58,615 nucleotides of DNA from Phaeoceros laevis (taxonomy: Eukaryota > Anthocerotophyta > Anthocerotopsida > Notothyladales): positions 1-58,615 of the forward strand of contig JBNGIQ010007826.1 of NCBI GenBank assembly GCA_049999765.1, given 5' to 3'. Every line of letters starts with the position of its first letter. Position 1 is the first letter of the stretch. Of the stretch, positions 1 to 10,487 are shown piece after piece. The notes under the pieces were generated by a model. It was not told where the DNA came from. It saw nothing but the letters and a program-made list of their open reading frames with translations, and did not search any database. The position numbers and the translations under genes were made by a program.

Positions 1-420
1 CCTCTTCCTCATCCTGCCGATGCGCGGAACGGCAGGCCCGCCGTTCCAGACTAGGAGTAGGAGTGGGGTGGGGAGTCTTGGGACCGGTTTTCCATAAGGG
101 TTTGGCTGCATGCATATGCTAAGTGTCTACAAGGGTTTTATGCAGTACACCACGGGGGACAAGCTCTTTGTTGATGTGCTACACTAGTGGGAGTGGTATG
201 TAGGTGGGAATTTTTCTTTTTCTTTTTTCTTTTATTTTGAAGTAGTGGGTAGACAGTCTTTCCTCTCTCTCTATGGCACATGGGTACATGGCATGCATGG
301 CGGCATATTGTCATGGCACAGGATAGCCATGTTCCATCGCCGAGTGTATCATGGCACATGACACGGCCATGGAAAGAGGTGTGCAAGGCATTTGGGTGTA
401 CCGGCCATGCGACCTTATGT

Positions 421-655
421 TGCCAAACACCAATCCAAAGCAAATTAAAAAGAAGAACAATGTTGTGTTTTGGTCCTATATTTTGTTGTGTTGCCAAACA
501 CCAATCCAAAGCAAATTAGAAAGAAGAACAATGTTGTGTTTTGGTCCCATATTTTGTTGCTTGCTTGGTGGTGAGGTGTGTGAGAGAGAGAGAGAGAGCT
601 GTGTGTTGGTCCCATATTTTGTTGCTTGCTTGGTGGTGGGGTGAAAGAGAGAGAG
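421..655. repeat. Short tandem repeats
   Basis: A 71-bp unit beginning TGCCAAACACCAATCC occurs at 421 and again at 492 with few differences. A second, overlapping unit with TTGGTCCCATATTTTGTTGC followed by TTGCTTGGTGGTG occurs at 541 and 606. The units are separated by GA dinucleotide runs. Nothing in 1-420 looks coding; that stretch is low-complexity spacer. Confidence 0.8.
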
Positions 656-690
656 CAGGCACGCACTCATTCTCATTTGTAAAGAAATAG

Positions 691-804
691 GCGCAGCATC
701 GGGACTTCTCGGGAGGTCACCCATCCCAGTACTATTCCGCCCCGAGGGCGCTTCACTGCAGAGTTCTGTTGGAATCTGGTGTATTTGCCCTGGTCTGACC
801 GCAC
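691..804 (-). rRNA. 5S ribosomal RNA gene
   Basis: Read on the minus strand, this interval follows the plant 5S rRNA from its 5' third (CAGACCAG, then CAACAGAACTCTGCAG), through AGTACTGGGATGGGTGACC, to CCGAGAAGTCC near the 3' end. The internal C-box region, which TFIIIA and Pol III recognise, is nearly unchanged; the 5' third is more diverged. Terminal pairing between GTGCG and TGCGC is possible but weak, and only a TTT run follows, not a TTTT terminator. It could therefore be an active gene or a decaying dispersed copy. It lies 82 bp from an assembly gap, so a 5S array may have been collapsed there. Confidence 0.75.
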
Positions 805-886
805 AACAGTAACAATCGTCGCCGACGGGATATCACCCATACTTTCAAAGAATGCATTTGTTCCCGACCCCCTTGCCGCCGCTGGC

Positions 887-986
887 NNNNNNNNNNNNNN
901 NNNNNNNNNNNNNNNNNNNNNNNNNNNNNNNNNNNNNNNNNNNNNNNNNNNNNNNNNNNNNNNNNNNNNNNNNNNNNNNNNNNNNN
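887..986. other. Assembly gap (100 N)
   Basis: Exactly 100 undetermined bases, the conventional placeholder for a gap of unknown size. Reading frames drawn through it are artefacts. Confidence 0.99.
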
Positions 987-2234
987 GGGAGACAAACGGA
1001 GCGTGCTTGCCCGCAAGCCCGGCAGGTGAAGGCGCGCGCGCGCGCGCGAGAGATGCCGCGGCCCGCCGCCTGGTTTAGGTTCTCTCTCTCCCCTCTCTGA
1101 CCGCACGGGGCCAGGCCAGGTCGCGCGTGGCAGCCCTCAATGCTTGCGTCAAATTAAGGAACGGGCCTCTACAAGCCTCCCTCGCTTTCTAAGGACCACC
1201 AAACGTTGCTGCTGGAGGCACAAAAAGCCGGCAGCTTCAGAGGTCCATCTTGGAGGTGAGAAAAAAGCAACTGTATCATGGATCAACTGCCTTGAGGACG
1301 CTTCCCTTCAGTCCTCCAAGTGCTACTAAGCTGTGTGATGAGCGGCTGTTTTTCGTGGGTTTCAAGCTTCATGGACCGCAAGCTGCATGCATGCCCATTT
1401 ATTTACAAGTGGTTGCTGGGGTTGTGGGGTTGTGGCTCGTGGGGAGACATGCTTGCAAAAGCACGTGGCCCCTGAGTGTAGGGCACATTTACTTTTTATT
1501 GAGACAGTTGGGAGCCTTCTGATAAATCCTGGGCTAAGCCTTTTAGCCTAGCTAACTCTTGTTCCATGTTCTGTTTTTTTTTTGCTCAAGTAGCTTTTGA
1601 GAGGCGGTCGATACAAAGCTCGCACTGCAGGATGAAGGGGCCCACTTCCTTGGGGTCCAAAGGGTTGAACTCTCCAACTGAAGAAAACCACAACCTGATG
1701 AGCATTGGAAATCAAATAGCATTACAGGTATATTCTCAGCTCTTCCACCTTGCAAACATCAATGGCTTACAGCAGGATGAGGCCCATGATTGCATCCAGG
1801 TCAACCTGGCTCAACGCCAGCATCGCGCTCACGGTTGCTCGCGAAAGCCAAGGGATGGAGCCCGCTCACGCCCGTTCAGCAATAAGCCCTCTATGAGACG
1901 TGCCTGCCATGAATATGCCATGTCTCGGGAGTCTTACGGACTACTGAGGTATAGAGAAACTAAAGAAACGGGTCATTTTCCACCAAAACGATGGAGGTTA
2001 GAGTAAGCACCAGTGACCACTGTAACAGATGCAAGTCACCACTTGCATTTGTTACCGTGAATATTGAGTATAGCCAAAGTGCTTTTGGCTTATGTTGGCG
2101 GTGTAGGCCATCCAGCATGAACCGGCTTGTTGCCTGGTGGAGAAACGCATGGTTGGATATGAGTTCAAGACCTACACGCTGGCACGGAGCCCTGGTGCGG
2201 CACCACGCCTACCAGCTTCAGGGATGGAGAATGT
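987..2234. other. No recognised gene
   Basis: GC-rich sequence with a CG dinucleotide run near 1034-1049 gives way to ordinary sequence. An open frame at 1566-2006 (plus) has no recognisable domain. Position and strand would allow this to be the decayed 5' part of the glycosyltransferase pseudogene that follows, but I see no conserved motif. Confidence 0.4.
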
Positions 2235-3472
2235 GAGCTTTAATATGTGGGTTGGCTGCAATTCTGTTCCTTGTCAGTGCATCACTCATCATGGGCTCTG
2301 AAATCTGGCTGGAGAGGGCCAACTACCTAGGGCGGCAGGCCTGAGTGTAGAAGCATGAAATTCCACAGCCAAGCAGAGCCGTCGTCCACGTCTCGCAGAT
2401 TTGCCATGGTAACCTGCTCGGATAGTTCCAACACCAATCCGGCCAATTCATTTGAAGGTCTCATGGATCTTGTCACTCCCAACAAGAAGAGCTACGTCGA
2501 GCGGCGTGGCTATGGCTTTATCGATGCCAGTGATGTGCCTGATAGAGGGCGGCTCCGAGTTGGAGCGAGATCCTGGCTGTGTTGAAGCACTTGCCCCACT
2601 GTGACTGGGTGTTTTGGAACGATGTGGTACTTATTTGTTTGGTTCAGCGGTCACTATGGTAATCGTTCGTTGTTCAAGTTTTTTTCTGAACTTTTGAGTT
2701 GCTCCAGATGCTTCTATGTTGGTGTTTGCAGGACTCTGTGGTTACAAATCCTTCAGTTGCCCTTGGAAGTTCTGAAATCCTGAAAACTACTAGGTCTGTG
2801 TGTTTTCTGGAGCTTCTATTAATTACGGTGTTGTGCTGTGTTGAGTTGATTTGTTTGTGCTGACAAGGACTGAAGGATATGTTACAGGACGACGTTATTC
2901 CTTCAACTGTTGGTGACATGGAATACCACCAGATGCCCGATTTTATTGTTACAGAAGATTCAGGAATTCAGAGAAAGCAGTCCCGGGAGTTGTGGTGGGA
3001 ATCAAACTTCGTGTATCCAACCACCTGGGCTTTTCAAGAGTGAGGACAATGATGCATTGAAATGCTTTTCAGCACATGCCAGCAGAGGAGGAACGCCAGC
3101 AGCATACCCAATTCCTAGCATGCAACGTGTATTTAACTCATACCCATGGCGACCTTCGTGGGGAAGTACATATCGGCTCATGGCTATGGCAAGGTCTCTG
3201 TGGCAAGGTAAGGTTCCCCACCTCTGCACACAGTGTGCTGGGTTTTCATCTGTGTTCCCTTTGGGTATCTCTCTATGTAGACCTGCACCCTTTCAATCCT
3301 AACACAACAAGATGCTTTGCGTGCTGTGTATGCTAAGGGTGATTTTATGGTTCATCTGGCTGGCCTTAGTGGCACGAAAAAATGGATGAAAAAGGTTCTA
3401 CAAGATACTGAAGAGGAGCAGGCTACAACCAGGCTTAGACATAGGAAAGCAGGGTCATTTGGCAAACAATGA
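2235..3472 (+). pseudogene. Broken Golgi glycosyltransferase (GT34-like)
   Basis: Pieces of one protein lie in order in changing frames. There is a hydrophobic signal-anchor-like stretch at about 2235-2340 (LICGLAAILFLVSASLIMG), then VTCSDSS and NKKSYVERRGYGFIDASD, then DWVFWND near 2610. Next come DVIPS..GDMEYHQMPDFIVTEDSG (about 2890-2965), NDALK (3047), NSYPWRPSW (3137-3163) and a final exon GDFMVHLAGL..KKWMKKV (3341-3472). This order matches type II nucleotide-sugar transferases of the GMA12/MNN10 (GT34) kind. It is broken: one base is missing near 2551, the metal-binding D-x-D after WFWND is scrambled, residues after TEDSG are lost, and a TGA interrupts near 3040. Family assignment is from motif memory and is less certain than the pseudogene call. 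Confidence 0.55.
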
Positions 3473-4692
3473 GGGAGGGGTTGTTGATAATGGATCTATC
3501 ATTTGAGCAGAGTTACTGCCATGTTTTCTGGAGAGTGGCCTTTTACCTGGCCTGTTTCCGTGAACAGATTCTTTCATTCTTTTAGTTGCTGAAGTTTTCC
3601 CAGGATGTGCACGACCCTTCCTTCCGGATGTCGAGGGAATGTGTCAAATAACTTTTTCATTAGAAATCTGCAGGCGGTTGTTCTACTTGCACTATCCAGC
3701 GGTGGGTTTTAACCTGCCATAGGCTAGCCTTTTACTCGTTGTGTGCTCTGTTTTTTTTGGTTTCAGCAAGCGCAACTACTTATTGGTGCTGAAGTATGCT
3801 CACTCACTTTCTGGCTATTTGCAGGCCTTTATTTGGGGGGGGCGGGGACTTGGGCGATTCTGCACCAGACATGGTGGTGGTTGCCATGGGAGGACATTAT
3901 ATACTGACTCTGGGCTTTCATTTAAGCCACAGGCTGACACTCTAGGCCTGTTTGTATTCTACCTCTATTGTGCGATCCAGAAACAGCGCACTTCGAGGAC
4001 CCTCTAGATACGACGTCCACTGTGGTGAGTCTTCACTTTTGCTGACGAAGTACGCTCAAATTACCTGTCCCGAAGCCTTGGCTGATCTGTGAACGTCGGG
4101 AACAGAAAACTTGGAAAAGCATCTGAACTGGAAGCTTGTGTTCACATTACACTTGGGAGTGATCATGCTCCGTAAAATCAATTCCATCTAAGCTCTCTGG
4201 GACCTACGAAGCCGACACCTTGAGTAGGAAGAAAGAGAGACTTTAAGGAGACCTCAAATCTCAAAAGTGCAGACGTTCGGTTGCTGCTATTTCTCTGTTT
4301 CCTGCACCAAATTCAGCCAATCAAATATATAGTCGTATGATTGCAAATTTGTACTGTATGCTGCGTGAGCATTGCCAAATGTGCGACGGCAACGATGACA
4401 CTTCGCGGGCTCCACATGGCATTGGTGCCAGTGTGTGTGCCTCTCCACTACGGAAAGTGTGCGTATAGCTGACGAGCGACAACCGGCGAATTCTTGGACG
4501 CAACCAAATGAGCGGATGTGGTTTTCAAAGAGCGATGCGGGAAGGCAGAGCGATGTCAAGATTATTGTGCACATCACATGCCCTTGGATCCAGTCTGTTG
4601 CGGCTGGAGCAATCCTCCCTTGACAGGATCTCGCATGTCTCTTCCGGTGGTGGTGCGGTTGCTCAATTTGCCAAGGTGGAGCTCATTTCACG
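3473..4692. other. Intergenic, no gene seen
   Basis: No conserved coding signal on either strand. The last few hundred bases lie directly upstream of the first lectin receptor kinase and should hold its promoter and 5' UTR. Confidence 0.5.
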
Positions 4693-6831
4693 ATGCGGAG
4701 CAGCTGCTGCCTCGTTTGCGCGTTGCTTCTCGCATTGGTGTTGGCCAGAAATGCGCAGAACGTGGATTTCTCATTCGATTCCAATTTCACAAGACCAGAG
4801 CTGCTGCTGCTGGGCGGGAACTGCACGGCAGAGGATGGCCTGCTCCGGCTCTCGGTGAATAGCAGCGACCCCAATCTGGGAACCGCGAAGGGCCTGAGAA
4901 GCAGAGCGGTGTACGCTGAGCCGGTGCAGCTGTACGATGCGGCCACGGGAGCAGCGGCTTCCTTCAACACCTCCTTCGTCTTTGGGGTGAAGGCGGTTCC
5001 CGACATTCCCATGGGAGACGGAATGACCTTCCTCATAGCTCCCACCCGATCTGTGCCGCTCTTCAGCGCAGGCGGCACGCTGGGCCTCTACGACACCAAT
5101 GTTTACCATTCCGGGGACCCTCAGATCCAGGTGGTGGCGGTGGAGTGGGACACCTTCAATGACACGAGCCAGGACATCGACAGCAACCACATAGGGCTGG
5201 ACATCAACAGTGTGGTATCTGTCAGGGCGCGGCGGCTGAGCGAGTTGGGGTTCCAGCTTGCCTCCCAAAATCTGCAGCGGTTTCAGGTCTGGATCGAGTA
5301 CGACGCGGGACTGGAGCAGATACTGGTGTACATGGCGGATTGGCGACCTGAGGCACCGATAGCCAAATCGGATGCTGCTCTGGTGCTGACCTACACAGGC
5401 TTGAACCTCTCCAGGGTTGTCCGAAGCAGGTCCTATGTAGGGTTTACGGCAACCACGGGGAATTTCGTCCAGGAGAACTACATCTATGACTGGAACTTCT
5501 CCAGTTGGGGTTTGCCTATAGCTACAGCTCCTCCTCCTGGTAAGAGTGGCTCCAGCAATGTCGGCCGCGGCTGGATTACGGAGATTGTGAGTGGTGTGGC
5601 GGCCTTCCTGGTGGTGGGAAGCGTTGTGGCTTGTTTCTGCTGCTCATTCTGCAGGACGAGGGAGGATGAGAAAAGTAGCGGGGGGACGGCGAAGCTGCTG
5701 GCTAACCCGTCTGGAGGTTCCTCCTCCTCCTCCTCCTCTCAGAAGAAGGGCTCATCCACTTCCCCCGCATCAGGGTCCTCCTGGACCGACCTCTACTCTC
5801 CCAGTGTGAGCTACGGGCCTCGCCCCTACTCCTACCAGGAGCTCAAGGACGCAGCTGGGGGGTTCACCAAGGCGGATGTGCTAGGGCACGGCGGGTTCGG
5901 GCACGTCTACCGGGGCGTCATCAGGAATGCGGACGGCTCCGAGATGACTGTGGCCATCAAGAAGATTGCACAGAACTCCAACCAGGGGGAGAGGGAGTTC
6001 CGGGCGGAGGTGCTGAGCATCGGGAGGCTGCGGCACAAGAACCTGGTGCATCTCCTCGGCTGGTGCCACGAGGATGGTGAGCTGCTGCTGGTGTACGAGT
6101 TCATGACCAACTCCAGCCTGGACCGCCACCTCTACTCCCCCCATGGCCAGGTGCCGCTGCCCTGGGAGCAGCGATTCCGGATTGTGCAGGGCGTGGCTGC
6201 GGCTCTGGTTTACATCCACACCGAGGCGCCGGAGAAGTGCATCCTGCACCGGGACCTCAAGCCTAGCAACGTGATGCTCGACTCCAGGATGACGGCAAGG
6301 TTGGGGGACTTTGGCCTGGCTCGGATCGTGGAGGATACCACCATGACCGACGGCACTGGCGCCTCTCTCACCCAGCTGGCAGGCACAAGAGGCTACATGG
6401 CCCCGGAGTGCGCCATGGCCGGGAATGCTACCACCAAGTCGGACATTTACAGCTTTGGTGTCCTGGCTCTGGAGCTGGCCAGCGGCAAAAAGCCCTACCT
6501 CCCAATTCACGAGGACCAGCCAGATGTGCGGCTTCTGGACTGGGTATGGCAGATGCACGAGGCTGGCAAGCTGCTTGAGGTGGCGGATGGGGCTCTGGAG
6601 GGGAGGCTGGACCAAAGTGAGCTCCAGCGGGTGCTGCATGTCGGGCTGCTGTGCACTCTTCCAGACCCTAGGTTTAGACCCCACACGAAGCGCATGCAGC
6701 AGATGCTGCAGGAAGATGTTGCAATGCCGCCGTTGCCGCGATCCAAATCAGCAGCTGTCTACCACTCCCTTGGGTCATGGGAGGCGTTTGATGACTATGT
6801 GATGAATGTGCTGGAGGGAACGGCAACATGA
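4693..6831 (+). CDS. L-type lectin receptor-like kinase, copy 1
   Basis: A 712-residue intronless membrane receptor kinase. A signal peptide (about residues 1-21, MRSSCCLVCALLLALVLARN) leads into a legume-lectin domain (about 23-275) with the VEWDTFND and SNHIGLDINS segments that bind metal in legume lectins. A transmembrane helix (about 297-319) and a Ser-rich juxtamembrane stretch follow. The kinase domain runs from about 385 to 665, with glycine loop LGHGGFG (397-403), ATP-binding Lys423 in VAIKK, catalytic Asp521 in HRDLKPSN and DFG at 539-541, so it is probably active. Plant relatives sense extracellular ligands at the plasma membrane in defence and stress. The start was chosen because it gives the signal peptide shared with copy 2. 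Its closest relative is the tandem gene 1.4 kb downstream. Confidence 0.93.
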   Translation: MRSSCCLVCALLLALVLARNAQNVDFSFDSNFTRPELLLLGGNCTAEDGLLRLSVNSSDPNLGTAKGLRSRAVYAEPVQLYDAATGAAASFNTSFVFGVKAVPDIPMGDGMTFLIAPTRSVPLFSAGGTLGLYDTNVYHSGDPQIQVVAVEWDTFNDTSQDIDSNHIGLDINSVVSVRARRLSELGFQLASQNLQRFQVWIEYDAGLEQILVYMADWRPEAPIAKSDAALVLTYTGLNLSRVVRSRSYVGFTATTGNFVQENYIYDWNFSSWGLPIATAPPPGKSGSSNVGRGWITEIVSGVAAFLVVGSVVACFCCSFCRTREDEKSSGGTAKLLANPSGGSSSSSSSQKKGSSTSPASGSSWTDLYSPSVSYGPRPYSYQELKDAAGGFTKADVLGHGGFGHVYRGVIRNADGSEMTVAIKKIAQNSNQGEREFRAEVLSIGRLRHKNLVHLLGWCHEDGELLLVYEFMTNSSLDRHLYSPHGQVPLPWEQRFRIVQGVAAALVYIHTEAPEKCILHRDLKPSNVMLDSRMTARLGDFGLARIVEDTTMTDGTGASLTQLAGTRGYMAPECAMAGNATTKSDIYSFGVLALELASGKKPYLPIHEDQPDVRLLDWVWQMHEAGKLLEVADGALEGRLDQSELQRVLHVGLLCTLPDPRFRPHTKRMQQMLQEDVAMPPLPRSKSAAVYHSLGSWEAFDDYVMNVLEGTAT

Positions 6832-7283
6832 ATTCATGGACAGCGTCCTCGGGGTTCTCGTAGCCCACTGCAGCAGGTGTTCAGAAGCTTTCTCCCGGGC
6901 AAACCAGGTACGCATGCAAAGTGTCACGGCTGTGCACAACATTAGAAATATGGGCAAGAAATTTAATGTGGAAGGATGGGGACGTCGCTTCTATAACTTT
7001 GTTCTTGAAACCATGTTCATATTCCAGGTTCGTTGGCTATGTGATGAATGTGCTGGAGGGAACGGCAGCATGAATTCATGGACAGCGTCCTCGGCGTTCT
7101 CGTAGCCCACTGCAGCAGGTGTTCAGAAGCTTTCTCCCGGGCAAACCAGGTACGCATGCAGAGTGTCACGGCTGTGCACAACATTAGAAATATGGGCAAG
7201 AAATTTAATGTGGAAGGATGGGGACGTCGCTTCTGTAACTTTGTTCTTGAAACCATGACGTAAGTTCATATTCCAGGTTGGTT
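6795..7283 (+). repeat. 242-bp direct duplication of receptor kinase 3' end
   Basis: The segment beginning CTATGTGATGAATGTGCTGG starts at 6795, in the last codons of receptor kinase 1, and again at 7037, an exact 242-bp offset. The copies differ by only a few substitutions, plus a small insertion (ACGTAAG) near 7257. Each contains the kinase's last codons, its stop and its 3' UTR. The high identity suggests a recent event. Confidence 0.9.
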
Positions 7284-7422
7284 GATTGCAAGTTTTTGCT
7301 TGCCTCTGCTATGTCAAGTTCGTCGAATGTCATGTCCCTCCTTGGTGAGGTTGTTCCTCAGGCCGAACTTCAACCAAGATACATACGTACCCAGCCCTCC
7401 AAACAGTAGGAACAACCCAACC

Positions 7423-7475
7423 CTTCGAACACTCCCCATGGTTTGCTCAGGGGAAACCTTGGGGAGTGTTCGAAG
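7423..7475. repeat. 22-bp inverted repeat (hairpin)
   Basis: The left arm starts CTTCGAACACTCCCC (7423-7444) and the right arm ends GGGGAGTGTTCGAAG (7454-7475). The arms are complementary over 22 bp with one mismatch, around a 9-nt loop. No gene overlaps it. The rest of 7284-8231 shows no coding signal. Confidence 0.85.
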
Positions 7476-8231
7476 AGTAAACTCGTTGAAATCCTGGGTT
7501 TTCTCTTTGTGAATTGGCTCGGTGTTTCACGTCATCCCATGATGGTGCTGTTCAAAGCGGCATTGGGGCGGAACTCCCAGGTAGCTGCGTGCAAAGACAT
7601 AGGCTAATGGCCCTACAGGGCACAAGTTTGTAATAGAAATTCTTCTTTATATTGATCAGCGCCTTTCAGAGCGTCTAGTGCACATACGTTAAGGTGCCCC
7701 ACTTGCAAGTTCGCCTAGAGCTCCGTCCGAAAGAGGTACAGGTTTGGACCGGCTCCTGACCTTCCGATCGAGGCCTTCAAGATAACTAGGCTTCGTGATC
7801 TAAGATACCTCAAGGTTTCACGATCACACGATACCACAGTTCTAAACGTAAAAAGGTCGATAAAGTTCGACTTGACCCCAGCGCGACATTCCACAACCGA
7901 AATTGACCGGACCGAGCATCCGCGCAGTCTCCAAGAGCTGGTGGCATCAAGGCTGTGATTTCACTTGGCCAAGGAAACGGGGTTTTGTGCTGTGTGAAAG
8001 AAAGCCTCTGAACCTCTGCGGTATTGGAGCGAAACATGTCTACAGCTGCCGCTTGTAAACCGCGGATCCATCGCCTCTCACTGGACGTCTTCACCATTTT
8101 ACCTCATAGAAAATATACTTGGCAACGCGCAGCCATTCTAGGCAGCTCATGATCAGGTCGCCTTGGAAGTGCTCTAGATGCTCTGGACAGCAGCCGTGCT
8201 TGCAATTTCAGAAGCGGAGCTCGACTTCACA

Positions 8232-10487
8232 ATGCGGCCGAGCTGCTGCTGCCGCGAGCTCGCTTCTGCACTGCTCCTGGCGCTGGTGTTGGCCGGGAAT
8301 GCGCAAAACGTGGATTTCTCCTTCACCTCCACCTTCGCAAGTCCCGACATTCTGATGGACGGGAACTGCACGGTGGCGAAGGATGGCCGCCTCCTGCTCT
8401 CGGTGAACACCAGCGCTAGCGACCCTAATCTGCTGGGATCGGCGCAGTACCTGACAAGCAGAGCCGTGTACGCCCGGCCGGTGCAGTTTCTCGATCCAGC
8501 CACGGGAGCAGCAGCCTCCTTCAACACCTCCTTCGTCTTCGGGATGAAGGCGGTGCCCGGGTACACCATGGGCGACGGCATCACCTTCCTCATCGCTCCC
8601 ACCCGCGTCGTGCCGAGGGCCGCCATCGGAGGCGCTCTGGCGCTCTTCGACACCGCCGCGTTCAGCCCCGGGGACGCCGCGATCAAGGTGGTGGCGGTGG
8701 AGTGGGACACGGTGAAGGACAGTGGGGACGACATCGACAACAACCACGTAGGGCTGGACGTCAACAGCGTGAAATCGGTGAAGGCGCAGGGGCTGAGCGA
8801 GTTCGGGTTCGAGCTCAATGTGGCCCCTGATCTCATGCGCTACCAGGCCTGGATCGAGTACGATGCGGCTGTGCAGGAGGTGCGGGTGTTTATGGCGGAT
8901 TGGCGGCCTGAGGCGGCCAATTTGAAGTCGGCTGCGGTTCTGGTGCTCTCGTACGGCGGGTTCAACCTCTCCGGCTATGTCGCAAGCAGGTCCTACGTAG
9001 GGTTTTCGGCAGCCACGGGGGGTTACATTCAGGAGAACTTCATCTACGAGTGGAATTTCTCCAGCCGGGGCTTCCAATTGCCTTCCGATGCCCTGCCCCC
9101 GGAGCAGATTAGGGATGGCAGCAGCGGGGGTTCCAGCAGCAATGCCGGCTTGATAGCGGGGGCTGCGAGCGGGGTGGCGGCACTGGTGGTGGTGGCTGCT
9201 GTTGCGGTCTGCTGCATTTACCGGAGGAGGAGGGATGAGAAAAGTAGCGTGGTGCTGGATCAGCTGGTGGCTAGGGGCGCTGGTGGAGGATGGAAAGGTC
9301 CTGGAGGGAGGAGCCCTAACACTTCCTCGGAGGAGGAGAAGAGGAAGCAGCAGGAGAAGGGATGGGATGATCTGTACTCTCCGGATGTGAGCTACGGGCC
9401 CCGGCCCTACTCCTACCAGGAGCTCAGGGATGCGAGCCAAGGGTTCAACCAGGAGAAGGTGCTAGGGCACGGCGGGTTCGGGAACGTGTACAAGGGCGTG
9501 ATCACCAACTCGGACGGGTCGGAGGTGACGGTGGCCATCAAGAGGATTGCCCCCAACTCCCGCCAGGGGGAGCAGGAGTTCAAGGCGGAGGTGCTGAGCA
9601 TCGGGCGGCTGCGGCACAAGAACCTGGTGCACCTCCGGGGGTGGTGTCATGAAGAGGGCCAGCTTCTTCTGGTGTACGAGTTCATGACCAACTCCAGCTT
9701 GGACCGGCATCTATACCCTACAAGTGAGGGGGAGGGGAGGGCGGTGCTGCCGTGGGAGCAGAGGTTCCGCATTTTGCAGGGCGTGGCTGCGGCTCTGGTT
9801 TACATCCACACCGAGGCGCCGGAGAGGAGCATTCTCCACCGGGACCTGAAGCCCAGCAATGTGATGCTGGACTCCAAGATGACGGCAAGGTTGGGGGACT
9901 TCGGCCTGGCCCGGCTCATGGACCGCTCCACCATCACCGATGGCACGGCGTCGGGAGGGGTGGCGGTGTCCCAGCTGGCGGGCACCAGAGGGTACATGGC
10001 TCCGGAGTTCGCCATGGCCGGGGAAGCCACCATCAAGTCGGACATTTTCAGCTTCGGGGTGCTGGCTCTGGAGGTGGCCTGCGGGAAGAAGCCCTTCCTC
10101 CCGGTGCACGAGGACCAGCCTAGTGTGCGGCTTCTGGACTGGGTGTGGCAGATGCACCAGGCGGGCAAGCTGTTTGAGGTGGGGGATCCGGCTTTGGAGG
10201 GAAACCTGGACAGCGGTCAGCTCCAGCGCGTGCTGCATGCCGGCCTGCTCTGCACTCTGCAAGACCCTAAGCTCAGACCGAACACCAAGCTCATGCAACA
10301 GATGCTGCGGGAGGACGTAGCACTGCCCCCGTTGCCCCAGTCCAGACCTGTGCCTGTCTACTTGAACTCCCTCGGGGCATGGGCACTAGGGGCAGCAGGT
10401 GATGTGCTGGGGACAGGACAGGAATGTTCAGATGATTCAAATGGTGGAGTGGTTGAAATGTATGTCACAGCGACGAGCACGGCTTAG
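8232..10487 (+). CDS. L-type lectin receptor-like kinase, copy 2
   Basis: Intronless tandem paralogue of the gene at 4693-6831; 751 residues from the chosen start. An upstream in-frame ATG at 8178 would add 18 residues, but MRPSCCC at 8232 aligns with the start of copy 1 and directly begins the signal peptide. A legume-lectin domain (VEWDTVKD, NNHVGLDVNS) is followed by a transmembrane helix near residues 306-328 (GLIAGAASGVAALVVV). The kinase domain has LGHGGFG, VAIKR, catalytic Asp538 in HRDLKPSN and DFG at 556-558. Compared with copy 1, the juxtamembrane linker and the C-terminal tail are longer. Predicted role: plasma-membrane receptor kinase; ligand unknown. Confidence 0.93.
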   Translation: MRPSCCCRELASALLLALVLAGNAQNVDFSFTSTFASPDILMDGNCTVAKDGRLLLSVNTSASDPNLLGSAQYLTSRAVYARPVQFLDPATGAAASFNTSFVFGMKAVPGYTMGDGITFLIAPTRVVPRAAIGGALALFDTAAFSPGDAAIKVVAVEWDTVKDSGDDIDNNHVGLDVNSVKSVKAQGLSEFGFELNVAPDLMRYQAWIEYDAAVQEVRVFMADWRPEAANLKSAAVLVLSYGGFNLSGYVASRSYVGFSAATGGYIQENFIYEWNFSSRGFQLPSDALPPEQIRDGSSGGSSSNAGLIAGAASGVAALVVVAAVAVCCIYRRRRDEKSSVVLDQLVARGAGGGWKGPGGRSPNTSSEEEKRKQQEKGWDDLYSPDVSYGPRPYSYQELRDASQGFNQEKVLGHGGFGNVYKGVITNSDGSEVTVAIKRIAPNSRQGEQEFKAEVLSIGRLRHKNLVHLRGWCHEEGQLLLVYEFMTNSSLDRHLYPTSEGEGRAVLPWEQRFRILQGVAAALVYIHTEAPERSILHRDLKPSNVMLDSKMTARLGDFGLARLMDRSTITDGTASGGVAVSQLAGTRGYMAPEFAMAGEATIKSDIFSFGVLALEVACGKKPFLPVHEDQPSVRLLDWVWQMHQAGKLFEVGDPALEGNLDSGQLQRVLHAGLLCTLQDPKLRPNTKLMQQMLREDVALPPLPQSRPVPVYLNSLGAWALGAAGDVLGTGQECSDDSNGGVVEMYVTATSTA

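Noticed and set aside
753-1106. Open frames running through the first N block
   Set aside because: Undetermined bases translate as X; the frames are artefacts of the gap.
8208-9440. 410-codon open frame antisense to receptor kinase 2
   Set aside because: It lies fully opposite a well-supported kinase gene in GC-rich DNA, where the antisense frame stays open by codon bias. No domain is recognisable.
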